Source: an uncultured Clostridia bacterium (GTDB taxonomy: Bacteria > Bacillota > Clostridia > Oscillospirales > Ruminococcaceae). From it: a stretch of 64,000 nucleotides of DNA. A model generated the notes under the pieces. That model was not told the origin of the DNA. It did not search any database and worked only from the letters and a program-made list of their open reading frames with translations. Of this stretch, positions 7,370 through 17,389 are shown in pieces (positions within the stretch are counted from its first letter, which is position 1; the number at the start of each line of letters is the position of its first letter). The translations under genes and the position numbers were made by a program. The stretch covers positions 1 through 64,000 of the forward strand of contig CANPYZ010000010.1 of assembly GCA_947589035.1 (NCBI GenBank), written 5' to 3'.

Positions 7370-8972
7370 ATTTATCTAAAGTAATTGCCCGTTCAGAATT
7401 GTAAAATTCAATTAGTTTCTGTTCGTCCACAGAAGAAAAATATTTCCCGTACCAAAGCCCCATAAAACTCCACACAGTACGGTCACGAAACATTAAATTC
7501 ATGTCCGGAACGGTACTGCATTCACTTAAGGCTAAAATTTTCTTTTTTTTGGTCATTTTGTAAAGAGAAACAAATTCTTCATAACGGCTGCCAAATTCTT
7601 CCCCTTCTTCTAAATAAATATCCATTGAGGCAATGTCATATTTATCTACGAGCCATTCTTTACTTTGTCCGTTCCAAATCCATATTAAATTATGTAAACC
7701 ATGAAATTCTGTCATTCTTCTGTAAAGTATATCCCACAACCAACGGTAAGACTGCGCCCCGTCTGCACTCCACCAATACCAACCGCCGCCGGCTTCATGC
7801 AACGGTCGCCATAATACCGGAATATCTTTTTCCGCTAAGGGTTTCAACGCCTCTGCAATCTGGTCAATATCTTTTAAAATTGCTGCACAAGATTCCGAAA
7901 TTTCATGATTTTCTACGGCGGATTCTATATTTTCCAACATAGCCACGTCGGAAAAATAACTCACTTGTCCTTCCGTCAATTCACTTTTCGGGATAGCATC
8001 CGCAAGCGAAAAATTCGTTTCTTCTGCGTAAACGCTTGCAGTTCCTTCCGGTGCGTCCCAATTCCAAATTAAACCAACAATTCCGCCTTGTTCCGCCCAT
8101 TGTTCACAAGAAGAAATAATATTTTGCTTTTCAGCTGTCGTATTCAGCGAATAACTTCGCATGTCTCCGAAACGAATTGCCGGATATTTTCCCGTAATCC
8201 GGCATACTTCATTCAATTCCGCATTGCCTTCCCCGTCAACATACTGCCCTGTAAAAATATGATTTCCATAATTTTCTTTTAAATATTGCATTAACTTTTG
8301 TGCAGAAGCAGAAGCTTGTGGGTCTGTTAAAGTTTCACTATGCTGATAATGAATTTTCTGCAATTCCTGGTCATCAGAAATTTCAAAATAATCTACGTCA
8401 ATATTTCCGTCAATTTGCTGAATCGCTAATTCAGCCTGCCCTGCCGGAAGATATACCCCTGAAACGGTTACTCTTGTAAAATGTTCCGTGTCCGTTAAAG
8501 TAAACTGCCCGACTTCCTGACCGTTCAGCAGTAAAGCATTTGTTCCGGAAATTTCCGCACGAACACTAATTGTTAAATGATAATGCTGTGCTGTCGGTAT
8601 CATGAACGCCGCTTGTAAAGTATTTTCTTCCTGACCGGAAAACCCTGTCACATACTGCCCATTGCTGCATTCTTCCCGTTCTTCGGAATGCAACGCACCG
8701 GAAAATTTCGCATGTTCCGCTTCCGCTGTTAATAATACTTCCTGAGGGTTGACTTCCGGAACGGAAAGCGGAACGACCGGAAATTCCGGTGCATTTTCTA
8801 AAAATGTTTCTGTTTCGTTTTCGGAAACTTCCGGTTCTGTTTCTGATATTGTTTCCGTTGATTCTAAAATCATTTCTTCCTGTTCCGGCTGACGTTTTCC
8901 GGAAAAAAATATGATTCCTGTTCCGGCAATCACTGCTAAACATAAACTTAAAAGCAGTATTTTCTTTTTCAT
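7353..8972 (-). CDS. Membrane-anchored GH26 mannanase-like glycosidase with CBM35-like module
   Basis: 539 residues. Residues 1-24 are a signal anchor (KKKILLLSLCLAVIAGTGIIFF) without a lipobox, followed by a Glu/Thr/Pro linker to about 75. Residues 80-200 look like a CBM35-type carbohydrate-binding beta-sandwich. The GH26 catalytic domain spans about 225-535. The acid/base glutamate is E393 in WRPLHEAGGGWYWW and the nucleophile is E484 in LALSECSTVPD, both in the family contexts. GH26 enzymes are mainly beta-1,4-mannanases; some cleave mixed glucans or xylan. It follows the GH95 gene by 32 nt, so the two form an operon. No dockerin, so it is cell-bound rather than part of a cellulosome. Confidence 0.88.
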   Translation of the reverse strand: MKKKILLLSLCLAVIAGTGIIFFSGKRQPEQEEMILESTETISETEPEVSENETETFLENAPEFPVVPLSVPEVNPQEVLLTAEAEHAKFSGALHSEEREECSNGQYVTGFSGQEENTLQAAFMIPTAQHYHLTISVRAEISGTNALLLNGQEVGQFTLTDTEHFTRVTVSGVYLPAGQAELAIQQIDGNIDVDYFEISDDQELQKIHYQHSETLTDPQASASAQKLMQYLKENYGNHIFTGQYVDGEGNAELNEVCRITGKYPAIRFGDMRSYSLNTTAEKQNIISSCEQWAEQGGIVGLIWNWDAPEGTASVYAEETNFSLADAIPKSELTEGQVSYFSDVAMLENIESAVENHEISESCAAILKDIDQIAEALKPLAEKDIPVLWRPLHEAGGGWYWWSADGAQSYRWLWDILYRRMTEFHGLHNLIWIWNGQSKEWLVDKYDIASMDIYLEEGEEFGSRYEEFVSLYKMTKKKKILALSECSTVPDMNLMFRDRTVWSFMGLWYGKYFSSVDEQKLIEFYNSERAITLDKLKTAP

Positions 8973-9004
8973 CAGCGTTTCTCCTTAATTTAAATTTAAT
9001 TTAT

Positions 9005-11347
9005 TTATTTAAGATAATATTTTGTATTTGGTTCTGTGTCAAAACAAATCACGCCGTCAGAAATTTTCGCACTGACTGGTGTTTCATCTTTCCGGTAAAC
9101 GCTGACAATTCCGGCTGTTCGTAAACAACAAGGATTTCCCTGAAGAGAAAGTAATTCCGCATGAAGTAATTTTCCGTCTTTCCATTCCATGCTGACTTCA
9201 AAACCACCTCTTGCACAAAGTCCGGTAATACTTCCATTCTGCCATGATTTTGGCAACGCCGGCAGAAGGTGAATTTCTCCGCTGTGACTTTGCAGAAGAA
9301 TTTCCGCAATTCCGGCAGTTCCTCCGAAATTTCCGTCAATCTGAAATGGCGGACTGAAATTCAATAAATTTGCACTTGTCGAATGAGCAAGTAATTTTCT
9401 TAAATTTTCATATGCCATATCTGCATCATGCAATCTCGCCCACATGTTAATAATCCATGCACAGCTCCAGCCTGTATGCCCTCCGCCGTGAATTAACCGG
9501 CGAATCATTGTGGCTCTTGCGGCTCTTGCTAATTCCGGTGTTTTCTGCGGTGAAATTAAATCCGCCGGATATAATGCAAATAATTGTGAAATGTGCCTGT
9601 GTCCGACTTCTACTTCATCATAATCTTCCGCCCATTCCATAATTTGACCGTATTTCCCCACGGAAATTGGCGGTAATTTTTTCAGCATTTCCGAAAGTTG
9701 ACTTGCTAATTCATGACAGGAATCTAAAATTTCTGACGCTTGAATAATATTGTTAAACAGAACGGTAATAATTTGCGTATCCATTGACGGACCTATACAT
9801 AAACTGCCTTTTGTGCCGCTTTTAGTTAAATATGTGTTTTCCGGTGAAACAGAAGGTCCTGTGACTAATTGCCCGTGCTGATTTTCAAAAAGATAATCCG
9901 TGAAAAATTCCGCTGCTTCACACATTGTGTCAAAATGTTCCGCTAAAAATGCTTTATCCTGCGTGAACTGGTAATGTTCAAAAATATGCAAGCATAACCA
10001 CGCTGCACCCATACACCAGATTGTTGCCGGCATCCATAAATCCTGCGGCGCACAATCTCCCCATATATCCGTGTTATGATGACAGCAGAAACCTTTTGCA
10101 TGGTACATTTCTTTTGCGGTTTTCCTGCCGTCCGGGCGCATTCGTTCAATTAAATCAAATAACGGCAAATGGCATTCCGGAAGATGACAACTTTCTGCAC
10201 ACCAATAATTCATTTCCGTATTGACATTAATCACGAACCGACTGCCCCATAACGGAATCATTTCTTCATTCCAAATGCCTTGCAAATTCATTGGCTGGCT
10301 GCCTGGACGGCTTGCCGAAATCATTAAATAACGCCCGTAATTAAAATATAACACCCCTAAATGATTATCCCGTATTAACTTATGACATTCTTTGTCATCA
10401 TCTTCATTTCCTTTCAAACGGGCAATACGCTGGTCAGTTGGTAATTCTGATGCGCCTTCACTGTTATCTTCTAAAATGAATTTCACACGTTGATATAATT
10501 TCTGATAATCTTCTACATGTTCAGTTTTTAATTTTTCCGTCATTTCGGTAATGTCCTGCACGGAATCTGTTACTTTGTGCAAACGTTCCAACGCCTGCTG
10601 AATATAATTTTCCCCCTGGTAAAAACTCGTTTCCATAGAAATCAATAATAATGCCTCATCCGCTTCATGCACTTGTAAAGCATTTCCAATTGTTTCCACT
10701 GAACCGCCTTTCGTGAAAACCGTCATTCCGGCAGCGAAAAATATTCCGTTCCGGCTTCCTGTTCCCCCCGTGTATAAAATTAAATTTTCTTCCACGGGTC
10801 TGTTATCGTCGTAATTATCTTCCCGTCCGTCAATTGAGGCGGAAAATTTCACTTTTCCGGAAACGTCCGCTTTGATTGAAATCACCATCAATTGTGCCGG
10901 ATAAGAAATAAACACTTCCCGAACGAAATTCACTCCGGCATCATCATGAAATTCCACTTTGGCAATTGCCTGCCGTAAATCTAAAGAACGCCGGTATTCT
11001 CTTGCTTTCCCTGTAAATACATGGCACAAAGTCAAATCCCCTAACGGCATATAATGCCTTGCATTCGGGGTTACGCCCTGCATTTTCTGAAAAGCAATTT
11101 TTTCCGCCTCTTCAATTTTTTCTTCCAGCAGTAATTTTCGAATTTCTTGTACGCCTTCATAAGCCCTCGGATTAAGTCTGTTTCGTTTCCCTCCGGAATA
11201 AACGGAATCTTCATTCAATTTGAAAATTTCCTTTCCCGCTCCGCCGAACACCATTGCGCCCATTCTGCCATTACCGACAGGCAACGCACTGTTAAAATCA
11301 GCAGCTTCTTTTGTATACCAGAGTAATTCATCTGTACTCATGTTCAT
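9005..11347 (-). CDS. GH95 family glycosidase (alpha-L-fucosidase or alpha-L-galactosidase type)
   Basis: 780 residues, typical family length. The N-terminal [20 protein letters not shown] with the downstream [12 protein letters not shown] is diagnostic of GH95. [20 protein letters not shown] holds the asparagines that activate water, and [10 protein letters not shown] and [19 protein letters not shown] are further conserved blocks. GH95 enzymes remove alpha-1,2-linked fucose or L-galactose by inversion. No signal peptide, so it should act inside the cell on imported oligosaccharides, in contrast to the anchored GH26 protein downstream. The ATG at 11347 is chosen because AGG lies 8 nt before it; an earlier GTG at 11356 falls within that site. 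Confidence 0.88.
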   Translation of the reverse strand: MNMSTDELLWYTKEAADFNSALPVGNGRMGAMVFGGAGKEIFKLNEDSVYSGGKRNRLNPRAYEGVQEIRKLLLEEKIEEAEKIAFQKMQGVTPNARHYMPLGDLTLCHVFTGKAREYRRSLDLRQAIAKVEFHDDAGVNFVREVFISYPAQLMVISIKADVSGKVKFSASIDGREDNYDDNRPVEENLILYTGGTGSRNGIFFAAGMTVFTKGGSVETIGNALQVHEADEALLLISMETSFYQGENYIQQALERLHKVTDSVQDITEMTEKLKTEHVEDYQKLYQRVKFILEDNSEGASELPTDQRIARLKGNEDDDKECHKLIRDNHLGVLYFNYGRYLMISASRPGSQPMNLQGIWNEEMIPLWGSRFVINVNTEMNYWCAESCHLPECHLPLFDLIERMRPDGRKTAKEMYHAKGFCCHHNTDIWGDCAPQDLWMPATIWCMGAAWLCLHIFEHYQFTQDKAFLAEHFDTMCEAAEFFTDYLFENQHGQLVTGPSVSPENTYLTKSGTKGSLCIGPSMDTQIITVLFNNIIQASEILDSCHELASQLSEMLKKLPPISVGKYGQIMEWAEDYDEVEVGHRHISQLFALYPADLISPQKTPELARAARATMIRRLIHGGGHTGWSCAWIINMWARLHDADMAYENLRKLLAHSTSANLLNFSPPFQIDGNFGGTAGIAEILLQSHSGEIHLLPALPKSWQNGSITGLCARGGFEVSMEWKDGKLLHAELLSLQGNPCCLRTAGIVSVYRKDETPVSAKISDGVICFDTEPNTKYYLK

Positions 11348-11384
11348 CACAATCACCTAATTTCAAAAAATTTCTCTCTTTGTC

Positions 11385-11413
11385 ATTATAACACAAATTC
11401 AGAAATAATGCAA
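11385..11413 (-). promoter_or_regulatory. Promoter of the GH95-GH26 operon
   Basis: Leftward TTGCAT (11413-11408) and TATAAT (11390-11385), 17-nt spacer, about 38 nt before the start at 11347. No obvious operator palindrome was found beside it. Confidence 0.6.
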
Positions 11414-11470
11414 TAGATGTATTATTTTTCGGTATTTTAACCAGAATTTTTCTGAAATGTAAATTTATTC

Positions 11471-11499
11471 TTGACTTTTTTGTAAATTTCTGCTATAAT
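11471..11499 (+). promoter_or_regulatory. Promoter of the rubrerythrin gene
   Basis: TTGACT at 11471-11476 and TATAAT at 11494-11499, 17-nt spacer, followed by AAGGAGG at about 11524 and the ATG at 11542. It is back to back with the GH95 promoter. Confidence 0.75.
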
Positions 11500-11541
11500 G
11501 ATGATAACGACATTTTTAATTCAAGGAGGAAAGTTTCTGAA

Positions 11542-12207
11542 ATGAAAACTTATCAATGTAAGGTATGCGGTGAAGTCTTTCAGGTGGAAGACGGAAAAGA
11601 ACCCGTTTGCCCCGTATGCAAGCAGAAAGGCGACAAGCTGGAATTGATTGAAGAATCTGCTCCGGCTAAAACTAACCCTTACGCCGGAACACAGACGGAA
11701 AAAAATTTAGAAGCCGCTTTCGCTGGCGAATCTCAGGCAAGAAATAAATATACTTATTTCGCTTCTGTCGCTAAAAAAGAAGGCTATGAACAAATTGCCG
11801 CCTTATTCCTGAAGACCGCCGACAACGAAAAAGAACATGCTAAACTTTGGTTCAAAGAATTGCAAGGTATCGGTTCCACGGCACAGAACCTTAAAGCTGC
11901 TGCCGACGGCGAAAATTACGAATGGACAGACATGTATGAATCTTTCGCCAACACCGCTGAACAGGAAGGTTTCCATGAACTCGCCGCTAAATTCCGCATG
12001 GTTGGCGCAATTGAAAAACACCATGAAGAACGCTATCGGGCTTTACTGCACAATGTGGAAACGAAAGAAGTTTTCCAGAAAAGCACGGTTAAAGTTTGGG
12101 AATGCCGGAATTGCGGTCATATTATCATTGGCACAGAAGCACCTGAAATTTGTCCTGTCTGCGCCCACCCGCAAAGTTATTTTGAAGTCAATGCAGAAAA
12201 TTATTAA
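11542..12207 (+). CDS. Rubrerythrin with rubredoxin domains at both ends
   Basis: 221 residues. An N-terminal rubredoxin-like knuckle pair ([11 protein letters not shown]6/C9, and CPVCKQK, C23/C26), a linker, a ferritin-like diiron domain at about 52-180 ([39 protein letters not shown] supply the iron ligands), then a second rubredoxin-like module (CRNCGH and CPVC). Rubrerythrins reduce hydrogen peroxide in anaerobes, with electrons arriving through the rubredoxin iron. The usual forms carry one rubredoxin domain, at either end; this one shows both. Cytosolic. Convergent with a flavodoxin gene, with a shared terminator. Confidence 0.92.
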   Translation: MKTYQCKVCGEVFQVEDGKEPVCPVCKQKGDKLELIEESAPAKTNPYAGTQTEKNLEAAFAGESQARNKYTYFASVAKKEGYEQIAALFLKTADNEKEHAKLWFKELQGIGSTAQNLKAAADGENYEWTDMYESFANTAEQEGFHELAAKFRMVGAIEKHHEERYRALLHNVETKEVFQKSTVKVWECRNCGHIIIGTEAPEICPVCAHPQSYFEVNAENY

Positions 12208-12216
12208 TTAATCATG

Positions 12217-12252
12217 AAAAATCCGGCGGAATCATTCCCGCCGGATTTTTAT
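12217..12252. terminator. Bidirectional terminator between rubrerythrin and flavodoxin genes
   Basis: ATCCGGCGG (12221-12229) pairs with CCGCCGGAT (12238-12246), flanked by an A-run on the left and T-run on the right, so it works in both directions. Confidence 0.85.
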
Positions 12253-12256
12253 TTTT

Positions 12257-12667
12257 TTATTGGGCTAATTTTTTCCCTAATTCATGACACGCTGCTAATG
12301 CTGTTTCATCGGGCGTTTCGTTAGCGATTACCGGTTCGGCAACTAATTCCGCACCGATTTCTTCCGCTTCCTGTTTCCAGTTGCGCATCCATTCGCCGTC
12401 ACCCCAGCCGTAAGAACCGAATAAAGCAATTTTCTTTCCGCTTAAATTTGACTTGACGGAATCCCACATTGGCTGAAATTCTTCTTCTTCGAGAACTTCT
12501 GCACCCATTGCCGGACAACCGAAGGCAATCGCTTCAAATTCTTCTGCTTGATTTGCGGAAAATTCTGCGGCAGTAAGTAACGTTCCGCCGGAAGTTTCTG
12601 CAATGGCTTTCGCCATTGTTTCCGTGTTTCCTGTCTGACTCCAATAAACAACTGCTGTTTTCTTCAT
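12257..12667 (-). CDS. Flavodoxin
   Basis: 136 residues. The FMN phosphate loop is visible as WSQTGNTETMAKAIAE at residues 8-23, and the isoalloxazine-binding loops as FGCPAMGAEVLEEEEF and FGSYGWGDGEWMRNW. This is a short-chain flavodoxin, an electron carrier that replaces ferredoxin. The start at 12667 follows AGGAAG; a longer reading to 12691 has no site. It faces the rubrerythrin gene tail to tail. Confidence 0.93.
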   Translation of the reverse strand: MKKTAVVYWSQTGNTETMAKAIAETSGGTLLTAAEFSANQAEEFEAIAFGCPAMGAEVLEEEEFQPMWDSVKSNLSGKKIALFGSYGWGDGEWMRNWKQEAEEIGAELVAEPVIANETPDETALAACHELGKKLAQ

Positions 12668-12715
12668 GTTAAAATTCTTCCTTTCTTGCATAAACTTATG
12701 CTGATTGATAAGTTA

Positions 12716-12744
12716 ATTATACCCTTTTCAGCTATGTTTATCCA
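12716..12744 (-). promoter_or_regulatory. Probable promoter of the flavodoxin gene
   Basis: Leftward TGGATA (12744-12739) and a perfect TATAAT (12721-12716) with a 17-nt spacer. The -35 box matches only four of six positions. Confidence 0.45.
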
Positions 12745-12784
12745 CTCCAAACGGAACAAAAATCAATCCATTCCAGCTTAATGA

Positions 12785-12823
12785 ACAAAAAAATCCGTGA
12801 AACGTTTGCTTCACGGATTTTAT
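12785..12823 (-). terminator. Terminator of the leucine-rich-repeat dockerin gene
   Basis: An 11-bp perfect stem, AAATCCGTGAA (12791-12801) with TTCACGGATTT (12810-12820), and a leftward T-run, directly after the stop at 12829. Confidence 0.85.
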
Positions 12824-12828
12824 TTTAT

Positions 12829-15800
12829 TTAATCAAAAGATTCAATAATTTTTACAATTCTCTTCATAATCATCAAAGCATCAGCAGGGGTTACGTCCCC
12901 ACTCTTGTCTACATCAGCAGCAGTAGTCTGTTCACTTGTTAATGTTGCCTTACCAAGAATAGATCTGTTGACCAGAATAACATCCAGAATGTCAATTGTT
13001 TCTGTCCCGTCAACGTCACCTAAAGCATATTTTCCGCCGGTATTGGGTTTTGTTGTGTCTGTCGGGTCACTGTTGGAATTATTTCCTGTCGGGTCTGTTG
13101 GTTCTGGTTTCGGTAAGTTCTTCGGGTCATACTGTGTAATGTCTACGAAAGTAAATTCATTCTTATCTGCATAAGCTTTCGTATTGGAATCTTCACTGTT
13201 GATTGTGCTTACTCCGGCAACTACAAAATCTGTGATTTTCTTAGTGCCGTTATAGCCAATCGCATGATTGCCAATTGTCGGATTGTCCGGAATCGCAATT
13301 CCCATTAATGACGTACAGTTAGCGAAAGCATTTATACCAACCTTTTCCAAAGTTTTGGAAAGCTGATTGATTGTTACACCAGTTGCTTCCAGTGATGTAC
13401 AGCCTGAGAAAGCATTTGCGCCAATGTCTTCCGTGTTGATGGCTAAAGTTTTCAATGATACATCTTTTTCAAATGCACTCTTTCCGATTGTGACAGCCGT
13501 CACATCTACATTTTCCAGACCGTTACAGCCGGAGAATGCATTTGCGCCAATGCTGCTTGCATCGTTAATTTGTACTTTAGTTAAACCTGAACCGGAAAAT
13601 GCATTCGTACCGATAGACTGCATTTTACTCAGGTCAAATTCAGTCAGGCAGGTGCAGTTAGTGAATGCATTATTCGGAATGGAATCTACATTCTGAATAG
13701 TAACTTCTTTCAGCACTGTGCAGTCTGCAAACATGCCTTCTGATAAGGAATTGACTTCAGCGGATTCCAATGAAGCGCAGCCCATGTAATTTTCTTTTCC
13801 GTCATAAACTGTTGCCATGTCTGCCGGAATTTTCTTCAGGTTAGCGCAGCCTTTGAATGCAGCACCGCCAATATCCTGTGCAATAATTGTTGCTTTATCG
13901 TCAAGTGTGTTCACTGCCTGGAGAGATTCGCACCCTTCAAAAGCACTTGCTTTAATGGAAGTTGCATTTGTGCAGACTTTCAATAAACCTGTGCAGCCCT
14001 GGAACATGCCTTTTGTAATAATATTGCCTTCATAGGTAGCATTCTGTAAAGCAGTATCATTAGAGAAAATTGTGTCTCCTATGGAGAATAAAGCCGCACT
14101 TCCGGACATGATTTTTGCTTTTGTTAAATTCGGGCAATCTGCAAATGCTGATTTGCCAATAACAACTGTACCGTTAGCCATACCGGCAATATCTACTTCT
14201 GTAATGCCGCTTCCCTGGAATGCGGATTCATCAATGGTGTAAATATCCCCTGTCACAACGCTGTCTAATGCTTCACAGCCGAAGAAACATTTTTTGCCAT
14301 AGTCTTCTGCTTTGATTGCGTTTCCGCTGGCAGAAATGCTATTTAATACAGTACAACCAGCAAAAGCACTGTCTTCAATAATTCTCAGCCCCGGCATGTC
14401 AATAGATGTCAGAGATGTGCAGTTTTCAAAAGTGCTTGGACTTAAAATAGAAACATCCTGCAAAGCAACCTGGTCCGGGTCAGCTACAGAAGTTAATGCA
14501 GAACAATTCTGGAAAAAGCCGTCCGGCGTTTTCGTCATGCCTTTAGAACTAATGGTAATCACTGTTGCACTGGTGCAATCTTTGAACGTATAACCTTTGT
14601 TTTTCTTCGGGTCAGTCGTATCTTTGACATAAGAGTCAGACAACAGCGTAATAGATTTCAAAGAAGAACAGCCTTCCAATGCATTTTCACCGACACCAGG
14701 CAAGAAAGTTTCTTTTTTGTTAATGGTTTTGGTTACGCCTTTGCATTCACCAACTTTGAAACTTTCCATAGCGGAACAGCCCTTGAATGCCTTGTCGCCT
14801 AAACGGGTAGCGTTCGCAAATTCTACTACACGGATAGCCGTACAGCCTTCAAATGCACTGTTATCAATCAATTCCAGTGACGGGTCACATGCTGTGCCTT
14901 CTACTTTATCGGATTCACTGGACTTGTAAACAGCTGTCAGAGAAGTACAACCGCTGAATGTTCCTTCTGAAAGTTCTGTGACAGAAGGCGGTAAATCCAC
15001 AGAAGTTAAAGAAGTACAGCCGGCAAACATATTATTTCCGAAGCCCCAGCCTTCATCTTCACCGTAAGGTGTCCAGTTTCCAATCGTTGCCGGAAAACCG
15101 GAAACACTCTGTAAAGATGTACAATCTTTGAACACTGCTCCGCCTAAAGATTCCAGTGCATTATTAAAGTTAATTGTACTTAAAGAAATGCACCCTTCAA
15201 AACAGGAAGTATCTGCGCCGATTGTTCCTTCACCGAATGTAATATCTGCAAGGCTTGTACAGCCTTTGAATGCTTTTTTCCCTAAAATGGTCAAATTATC
15301 TGACATTTTCACAGATTTAATAGAAGTACAGCCTTCAAATGCACTGTCATTGACAGTTAATTCTTCATAGCTGGAATCAGATACCCAATTCTGGAAAATT
15401 GGTGTTTCCAACGGTGTAGCTTTAAATGCATTTTTACCGATTACTCTGACAAATTCCGGATGTTTGAATGTTACATCTGTTACCTGTGTAGAAGCACAGA
15501 GTCCGTCCGGAACAATCGGCATATCATTATTCACGACAATTGTTTTCAGTCCGCTTTTTTCGAAAGCAGATGCACCAATATATTTTACATTTTCCGGAAT
15601 GGTTACTTCAGTGAAATATGTGCATTCCATGAATGCATTTTTGCCGATATAGTCAATATTTTCCAGACCGGAAACAGATTTCAGATAAGATTTCTGGAAT
15701 GCTCCGTCACCAATTACCGTGACTTTATCAGGGTCAAGAAGTTCAACTTCTTCTTTTGCCTTAGCAGCAACAACAGTATCAAACATTTCTGTTGCTTTCT

Positions 15801-16194
15801 CCTGGTCAGCAGCTGATTCAAGTAAAGTACTTAAATCCACATCGAGTTCAGTATTCAGCATTGTTTTCAGCCCGACACGGTATTCAGTCAAAAGAGTTCC
15901 TTTTTTTCCGGTTTCTTCATCGACACCAGAAACAGTAATTTTATAGATACCATAAGTATTACCATTTTCTGATTTCCAGTTGGTGTTAGTCACCATAGAT
16001 ATTGCATGTGTATAAACGGAAGTATCTGCATACGGGTATGTATACTGATCAGCGTTTACCCCTGCTTCGGGAATCTCAGTTGCTGCGGAAGCCATAATAG
16101 AAACAGCAGATAATCTTCCGGAAATCTGCGGTGCGATAGCTCCTGCACCCATTACGCAAGAAATGGCAAGCAAAGCTGCGATTGTTTTCTTCAT
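12829..16194 (-). CDS. Secreted leucine-rich-repeat (BspA-like, LRR_5) protein with C-terminal dockerin
   Basis: 1121 residues. A signal peptide spans about 1-38 (KKTIAALLAISCVMGAGAI). Residues 130-1000 are an array of BspA-type repeats of about 20-25 residues; I count 24 copies of the F-x-G/D/N-C core, as in AFEGCTSL. A Pro/Thr/Asn linker (about 1030-1060) leads to a type I dockerin: GDVDGTETIDILDVILV and DVDKSGDVTPADALMIMKR are the two calcium-binding repeats. Dockerins attach proteins to cohesins of scaffoldins. The repeats suggest a binding or adhesion role; no enzyme domain is seen. The start at 16194 is 12 nt from GGGAG; a start at 16206 would abut that site. Single-gene transcript. Confidence 0.92.
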   Translation of the reverse strand: MKKTIAALLAISCVMGAGAIAPQISGRLSAVSIMASAATEIPEAGVNADQYTYPYADTSVYTHAISMVTNTNWKSENGNTYGIYKITVSGVDEETGKKGTLLTEYRVGLKTMLNTELDVDLSTLLESAADQEKATEMFDTVVAAKAKEEVELLDPDKVTVIGDGAFQKSYLKSVSGLENIDYIGKNAFMECTYFTEVTIPENVKYIGASAFEKSGLKTIVVNNDMPIVPDGLCASTQVTDVTFKHPEFVRVIGKNAFKATPLETPIFQNWVSDSSYEELTVNDSAFEGCTSIKSVKMSDNLTILGKKAFKGCTSLADITFGEGTIGADTSCFEGCISLSTINFNNALESLGGAVFKDCTSLQSVSGFPATIGNWTPYGEDEGWGFGNNMFAGCTSLTSVDLPPSVTELSEGTFSGCTSLTAVYKSSESDKVEGTACDPSLELIDNSAFEGCTAIRVVEFANATRLGDKAFKGCSAMESFKVGECKGVTKTINKKETFLPGVGENALEGCSSLKSITLLSDSYVKDTTDPKKNKGYTFKDCTSATVITISSKGMTKTPDGFFQNCSALTSVADPDQVALQDVSILSPSTFENCTSLTSIDMPGLRIIEDSAFAGCTVLNSISASGNAIKAEDYGKKCFFGCEALDSVVTGDIYTIDESAFQGSGITEVDIAGMANGTVVIGKSAFADCPNLTKAKIMSGSAALFSIGDTIFSNDTALQNATYEGNIITKGMFQGCTGLLKVCTNATSIKASAFEGCESLQAVNTLDDKATIIAQDIGGAAFKGCANLKKIPADMATVYDGKENYMGCASLESAEVNSLSEGMFADCTVLKEVTIQNVDSIPNNAFTNCTCLTEFDLSKMQSIGTNAFSGSGLTKVQINDASSIGANAFSGCNGLENVDVTAVTIGKSAFEKDVSLKTLAINTEDIGANAFSGCTSLEATGVTINQLSKTLEKVGINAFANCTSLMGIAIPDNPTIGNHAIGYNGTKKITDFVVAGVSTINSEDSNTKAYADKNEFTFVDITQYDPKNLPKPEPTDPTGNNSNSDPTDTTKPNTGGKYALGDVDGTETIDILDVILVNRSILGKATLTSEQTTAADVDKSGDVTPADALMIMKRIVKIIESFD

Positions 16195-16258
16195 AAAATA
16201 ATCCATCTCCCAAAAATCTTGATATTTACTGATTCATAATGAAAATCAGCATATTTAT

Positions 16259-16287
16259 ATTATAGCACATATTTGATAAAAAATCAA
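16259..16287 (-). promoter_or_regulatory. Promoter of the leucine-rich-repeat dockerin gene
   Basis: Leftward TTGATT (16287-16282) and TATAAT (16264-16259), 17-nt spacer, about 65 nt ahead of the start. Confidence 0.65.
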
Positions 16288-16354
16288 GAGTATCTCTTGC
16301 TTTTCGTCAAAAGTAACAAAACAAATCCAGAAAATTAGTCAATATTATCAAATT

Positions 16355-17389
16355 TCAGATTTGTTTGATTTCCGAACGGTAACGATTTTTCCACGCAAGG
16401 CGTTTCTGGTGTAACATTTTGTTCAAGAAAAGATAAGTTTTACTCAACAGGAAAATGCCATAAATTATAGGATAAATTAGTAAAATTATCTGAAATAATA
16501 AAATTATCGCCGTGTCAAAACTAATGATTTTCGCTGTATTTTCCCAATATGGGAATATGACTTTGTCACAAATCAGTAATTCATGAATATGGCGCAACGT
16601 GTTCCAGCGTTCAGAAAGAGCATATCTTCCGGTATTCTGCAATAAAACACTGTTTTCTTTTTCTTCTTCACTGAAGATATTTTCCAGAATGCCCATTGCA
16701 AAATTTTTCACCGGATTAGGGAAAACTGCCTCATAGCAAGTAATAGTTTGCTTTTCTTTTGTAAGGCAAGTATAGGGAATGTACATTCTCGGCATTGTTC
16801 CGTAAGCTTTACGGGAAGCGTAATCTGTTTCCGGCTGAACCACTCCCGCAATGAAGAATGTTTCATTCTGGAATTGAATTTCCATTCCGGCAACGTCGGA
16901 AGAACCGAATAATTGCCACGCTAACTGTGTATCAATCACTACTCTGTCATGCATTAAATCCGTTTCGGAAAAATATCCCCCGCTGACTAATTGCATAGCA
17001 TGAAGTAAGAAAAAATCTCCCCCAACTGCGGTGACTAATGCCTTAGCTGAATTTTTCCGGTTGCCTTGAATTTCCATTTGTCCGGCTTCCGTACTGTAGG
17101 AATCATACCATAAACGAGTTTCGGAATTTTCCGTTTGTAAAGATTTAGAAGCTAATTCTGTTTCAATATTTTCATGCAAGGTTTGTATATTTTCCGTAGT
17201 GAAATCAGCTTTTTCCGGAAAAAATATACTCACCTGTGCGGAAAGTGAATCATTTTCCCAACGTTCCGCCCCGTACTGCACATCTGGCAATTGAATGATT
17301 ACATGATTAATTCCCATTAAAACAAAGAAAATGATGATGCAAACTAATGCCAAAATTATTCTTATGATTCGGGTTTTGTTCAGTTTCAT
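16355..17389 (-). CDS. MacB-like extracytoplasmic-domain membrane protein
   Basis: 344 residues with an N-terminal membrane segment (about 8-29), a large outer domain and one C-terminal segment (about 293-323, AIILLFQIILLIYPIIYGIFLL). The outer part resembles the MacB periplasmic core: GGDFFLLHAMQLVSGGYFSE, VVIDTQLAWQLFGSSDVAGMEI and FFIAGVVQPE. True MacB/FtsX permeases have four segments; this has only two, so it may be a degenerate or accessory permease-like protein. Its start overlaps the stop of the HlyD-like gene by 4 nt (ATGA). Last gene of a four-gene operon. The MacB likeness is from motif reading and is moderate. Confidence 0.65.
   Translation of the reverse strand: MKLNKTRIIRIILALVCIIIFFVLMGINHVIIQLPDVQYGAERWENDSLSAQVSIFFPEKADFTTENIQTLHENIETELASKSLQTENSETRLWYDSYSTEAGQMEIQGNRKNSAKALVTAVGGDFFLLHAMQLVSGGYFSETDLMHDRVVIDTQLAWQLFGSSDVAGMEIQFQNETFFIAGVVQPETDYASRKAYGTMPRMYIPYTCLTKEKQTITCYEAVFPNPVKNFAMGILENIFSEEEKENSVLLQNTGRYALSERWNTLRHIHELLICDKVIFPYWENTAKIISFDTAIILLFQIILLIYPIIYGIFLLSKTYLFLNKMLHQKRLAWKNRYRSEIKQI

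Noticed and set aside
12829-15700. DNA tandem repeat array in the leucine-rich-repeat gene
   Set aside because: The repetition is at protein level; the nucleotide copies are diverged and need no separate repeat feature.
13900-15950. Many rightward frames opposite the leucine-rich-repeat gene
   Set aside because: They arise from the repeated codons on the other strand; none has a start site or family likeness.
16318-16366. Terminator at the end of the MacB-like gene
   Set aside because: The arms AAACAAATC and GATTTGTTT are about 25-30 nt apart, too far for a convincing hairpin.
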